A stretch of DNA of 64,000 nucleotides from Luteibacter jiangsuensis (GTDB lineage Bacteria > Pseudomonadota > Gammaproteobacteria > Xanthomonadales > Rhodanobacteraceae). Where the stretch lies: the NCBI RefSeq assembly GCF_011742555.1, contig NZ_JAAQQR010000003.1, positions 62,001 through 126,000 of the forward strand, in the 5' to 3' direction. Under the pieces are notes generated by a model. The model had not been told where the DNA came from. It did no database searches and saw only the letters and a program-made list of their open reading frames with translations. This document shows, piece by piece, positions 63,128 through 64,000 of this stretch (positions are counted from its first letter, which is position 1; each line of letters starts with the position of its first letter). A program made the translations under genes and the position numbers.

Positions 63128-64000
63128 ATGGCCAGGACCGACAAGGGGGCGGCGCAAGCCGCCCAAACGAAACTGTACGGCAAGGCGCTGGTGGCGGGCC
63201 TCGTCTGGCAGCCGCCCGTGCCGAAGATCAGCCGCGCGGCCATGCAACGCCAGGGCAAGGCCGCCGACTTCGGCCTGGCCGTACGGCACATGGCGGGCGC
63301 GACCACGCAGATCGGCTATGGGCCGAAGGACATCGGCGAGCCGGGCTTCCATTCGCTGGCCGCCGTGCTGGCGAAGGCGGTGGACAAGCCGGACTGGATC
63401 GGTGCGTTCCGCCTGCCCGATACCCGCTACGCGCTGGTCGGTGTACGGCAGGGTGCCATCATGGCCGGTCGCGACATCATCGGTACTCGTGGCGAGGTGG
63501 AAGCGCTGTTGCGCGACACCGTGCAACTCGTGGAAGACGCGGGCGAAAAGTGGGATGCCATCTACGCCCCGAAGGAGTTCGAAACACCGTGGCCGGAGGC
63601 GCCGCTGGTATCGCTCCTGCCGCGATCGGCGCTGAAGTCGGCCGGCAAGCTGGAATCGCTGACGGGCGAGATGACCCGGCAGCAGAAGAACCTGCTGTTC
63701 GGTATCGCCGCGGGTGTGGTGATCCTCGGCGCGGCGGGCTGGGCGATCCACGCGTATCGCGACCGGTTGGCGGCGCAGTTCGCCGCGCGCTCGAATGAAA
63801 CGGTCCAGGTGCCGCCCCCGCATCCGTGGAAGTCGCAACCGCGTCCGTTGTTGCAGCTCGCCGTGTGGAAGCAGGCGATGAATCGCATTCCGTTGACCCT
63901 CGCCGGTTGGCGTGCGGATTCGATCGCACTCGATGCCGGCTCGGCAACGGTGGACTACCGCCGCGACAACGGCATGCCGGTCGCCGTGTTCCAGGCTGCC
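63128..64000 (+). CDS. pilO: Type IVb pilus inner-membrane protein PilO (3' cut by window)
   Basis: The frame is open from 63128 to the window end (291 codons). It starts four bases after the secretin stop. An N-terminal cytoplasmic part (TKLYGKALVAGLVWQPPVPKIS; WDAIYAPKEFETPWPEAP) is followed by a membrane helix (LLFGIAAGVVILGAAGWAIHAY) and then a periplasmic region that runs off the edge. This matches the PilO/PAP_PilO family of R64-type pili. The next genes should be pilP, pilQ (ATPase) and pilR. Confidence 0.82.
   Translation, partial: MARTDKGAAQAAQTKLYGKALVAGLVWQPPVPKISRAAMQRQGKAADFGLAVRHMAGATTQIGYGPKDIGEPGFHSLAAVLAKAVDKPDWIGAFRLPDTRYALVGVRQGAIMAGRDIIGTRGEVEALLRDTVQLVEDAGEKWDAIYAPKEFETPWPEAPLVSLLPRSALKSAGKLESLTGEMTRQQKNLLFGIAAGVVILGAAGWAIHAYRDRLAAQFAARSNETVQVPPPHPWKSQPRPLLQLAVWKQAMNRIPLTLAGWRADSIALDAGSATVDYRRDNGMPVAVFQAA

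Overview
This window looks like a chromosome segment from a high-GC gammaproteobacterium of the Xanthomonadales, most like Rhodanobacteraceae (Luteibacter/Dyella type). Three things support this: the replication-origin gene order mnmE-yidC-rnpA-rpmH / dnaA-dnaN-recF-gyrB, the following TPR-tonB-exbB-exbD-exbD-pdxJ block known from Xanthomonas, and the protein families. The genus is inferred.

Layout. 0-12 kb: end of an MFS gene, dinD, then the origin region. oriC lies between dnaA and dnaN, with two perfect DnaA boxes and an AT-rich tract. Three perfect 16-bp parS palindromes lie in and just after recF. 12-17.8 kb: TonB energising system, pdxJ and a phosphopantetheinyl transferase. 17.8-27.3 kb: an acetate-scavenging module made of a transporter-linked hybrid kinase and response regulator of the CrbS/CrbR type, acetyl-CoA synthetase, a DcaP-like porin and an MHS-type MFS carrier. 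27-31.7 kb: assorted enzymes (VOC protein, secreted nuclease, two alpha/beta hydrolases, radical SAM protein). 31.7-40.2 kb: a rearranged accessory stretch with a 360-bp second copy of the radical-SAM 3' end, several other 3'-end gene remnants, and a mirror-image pair of partial duplications (hydrolase/ICMT) flanking an operon of exported proteins, a metallo-beta-lactamase-fold hydrolase, an SDR and a LysR regulator.

40.3-64 kb appears to be a surface-attachment island. It holds an outer-membrane barrel, a DUF3011 protein, a zinc-peptidase-like protein, a complete chaperone-usher fimbrial operon, an APC permease, an EAL-domain protein with two small partner genes, a secreted small protein, a LuxR-type response regulator, a BvgS/EvgS-like hybrid kinase, a fimbrial adhesin-like protein, and the start of a type IVb pilus cluster (pilS, prepilin peptidase, pilV, pilM, pilL, pilN, pilO), which runs off the window.

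The most interesting observation is a repeated element, consensus TGAGACAARTCCC. It lies upstream of nine genes or operons in this island, always oriented toward the gene, and 37-38 nt from the box start there is nearly always a -10-like hexamer. No -35 hexamer is evident. This is the architecture expected of promoters activated by a DNA-binding response regulator. I infer that the local BvgS-like/LuxR-like pair runs this regulon, linking both pili, c-di-GMP turnover and the kinase gene itself. The binding protein has not been shown. Positions and mismatches were read by eye.
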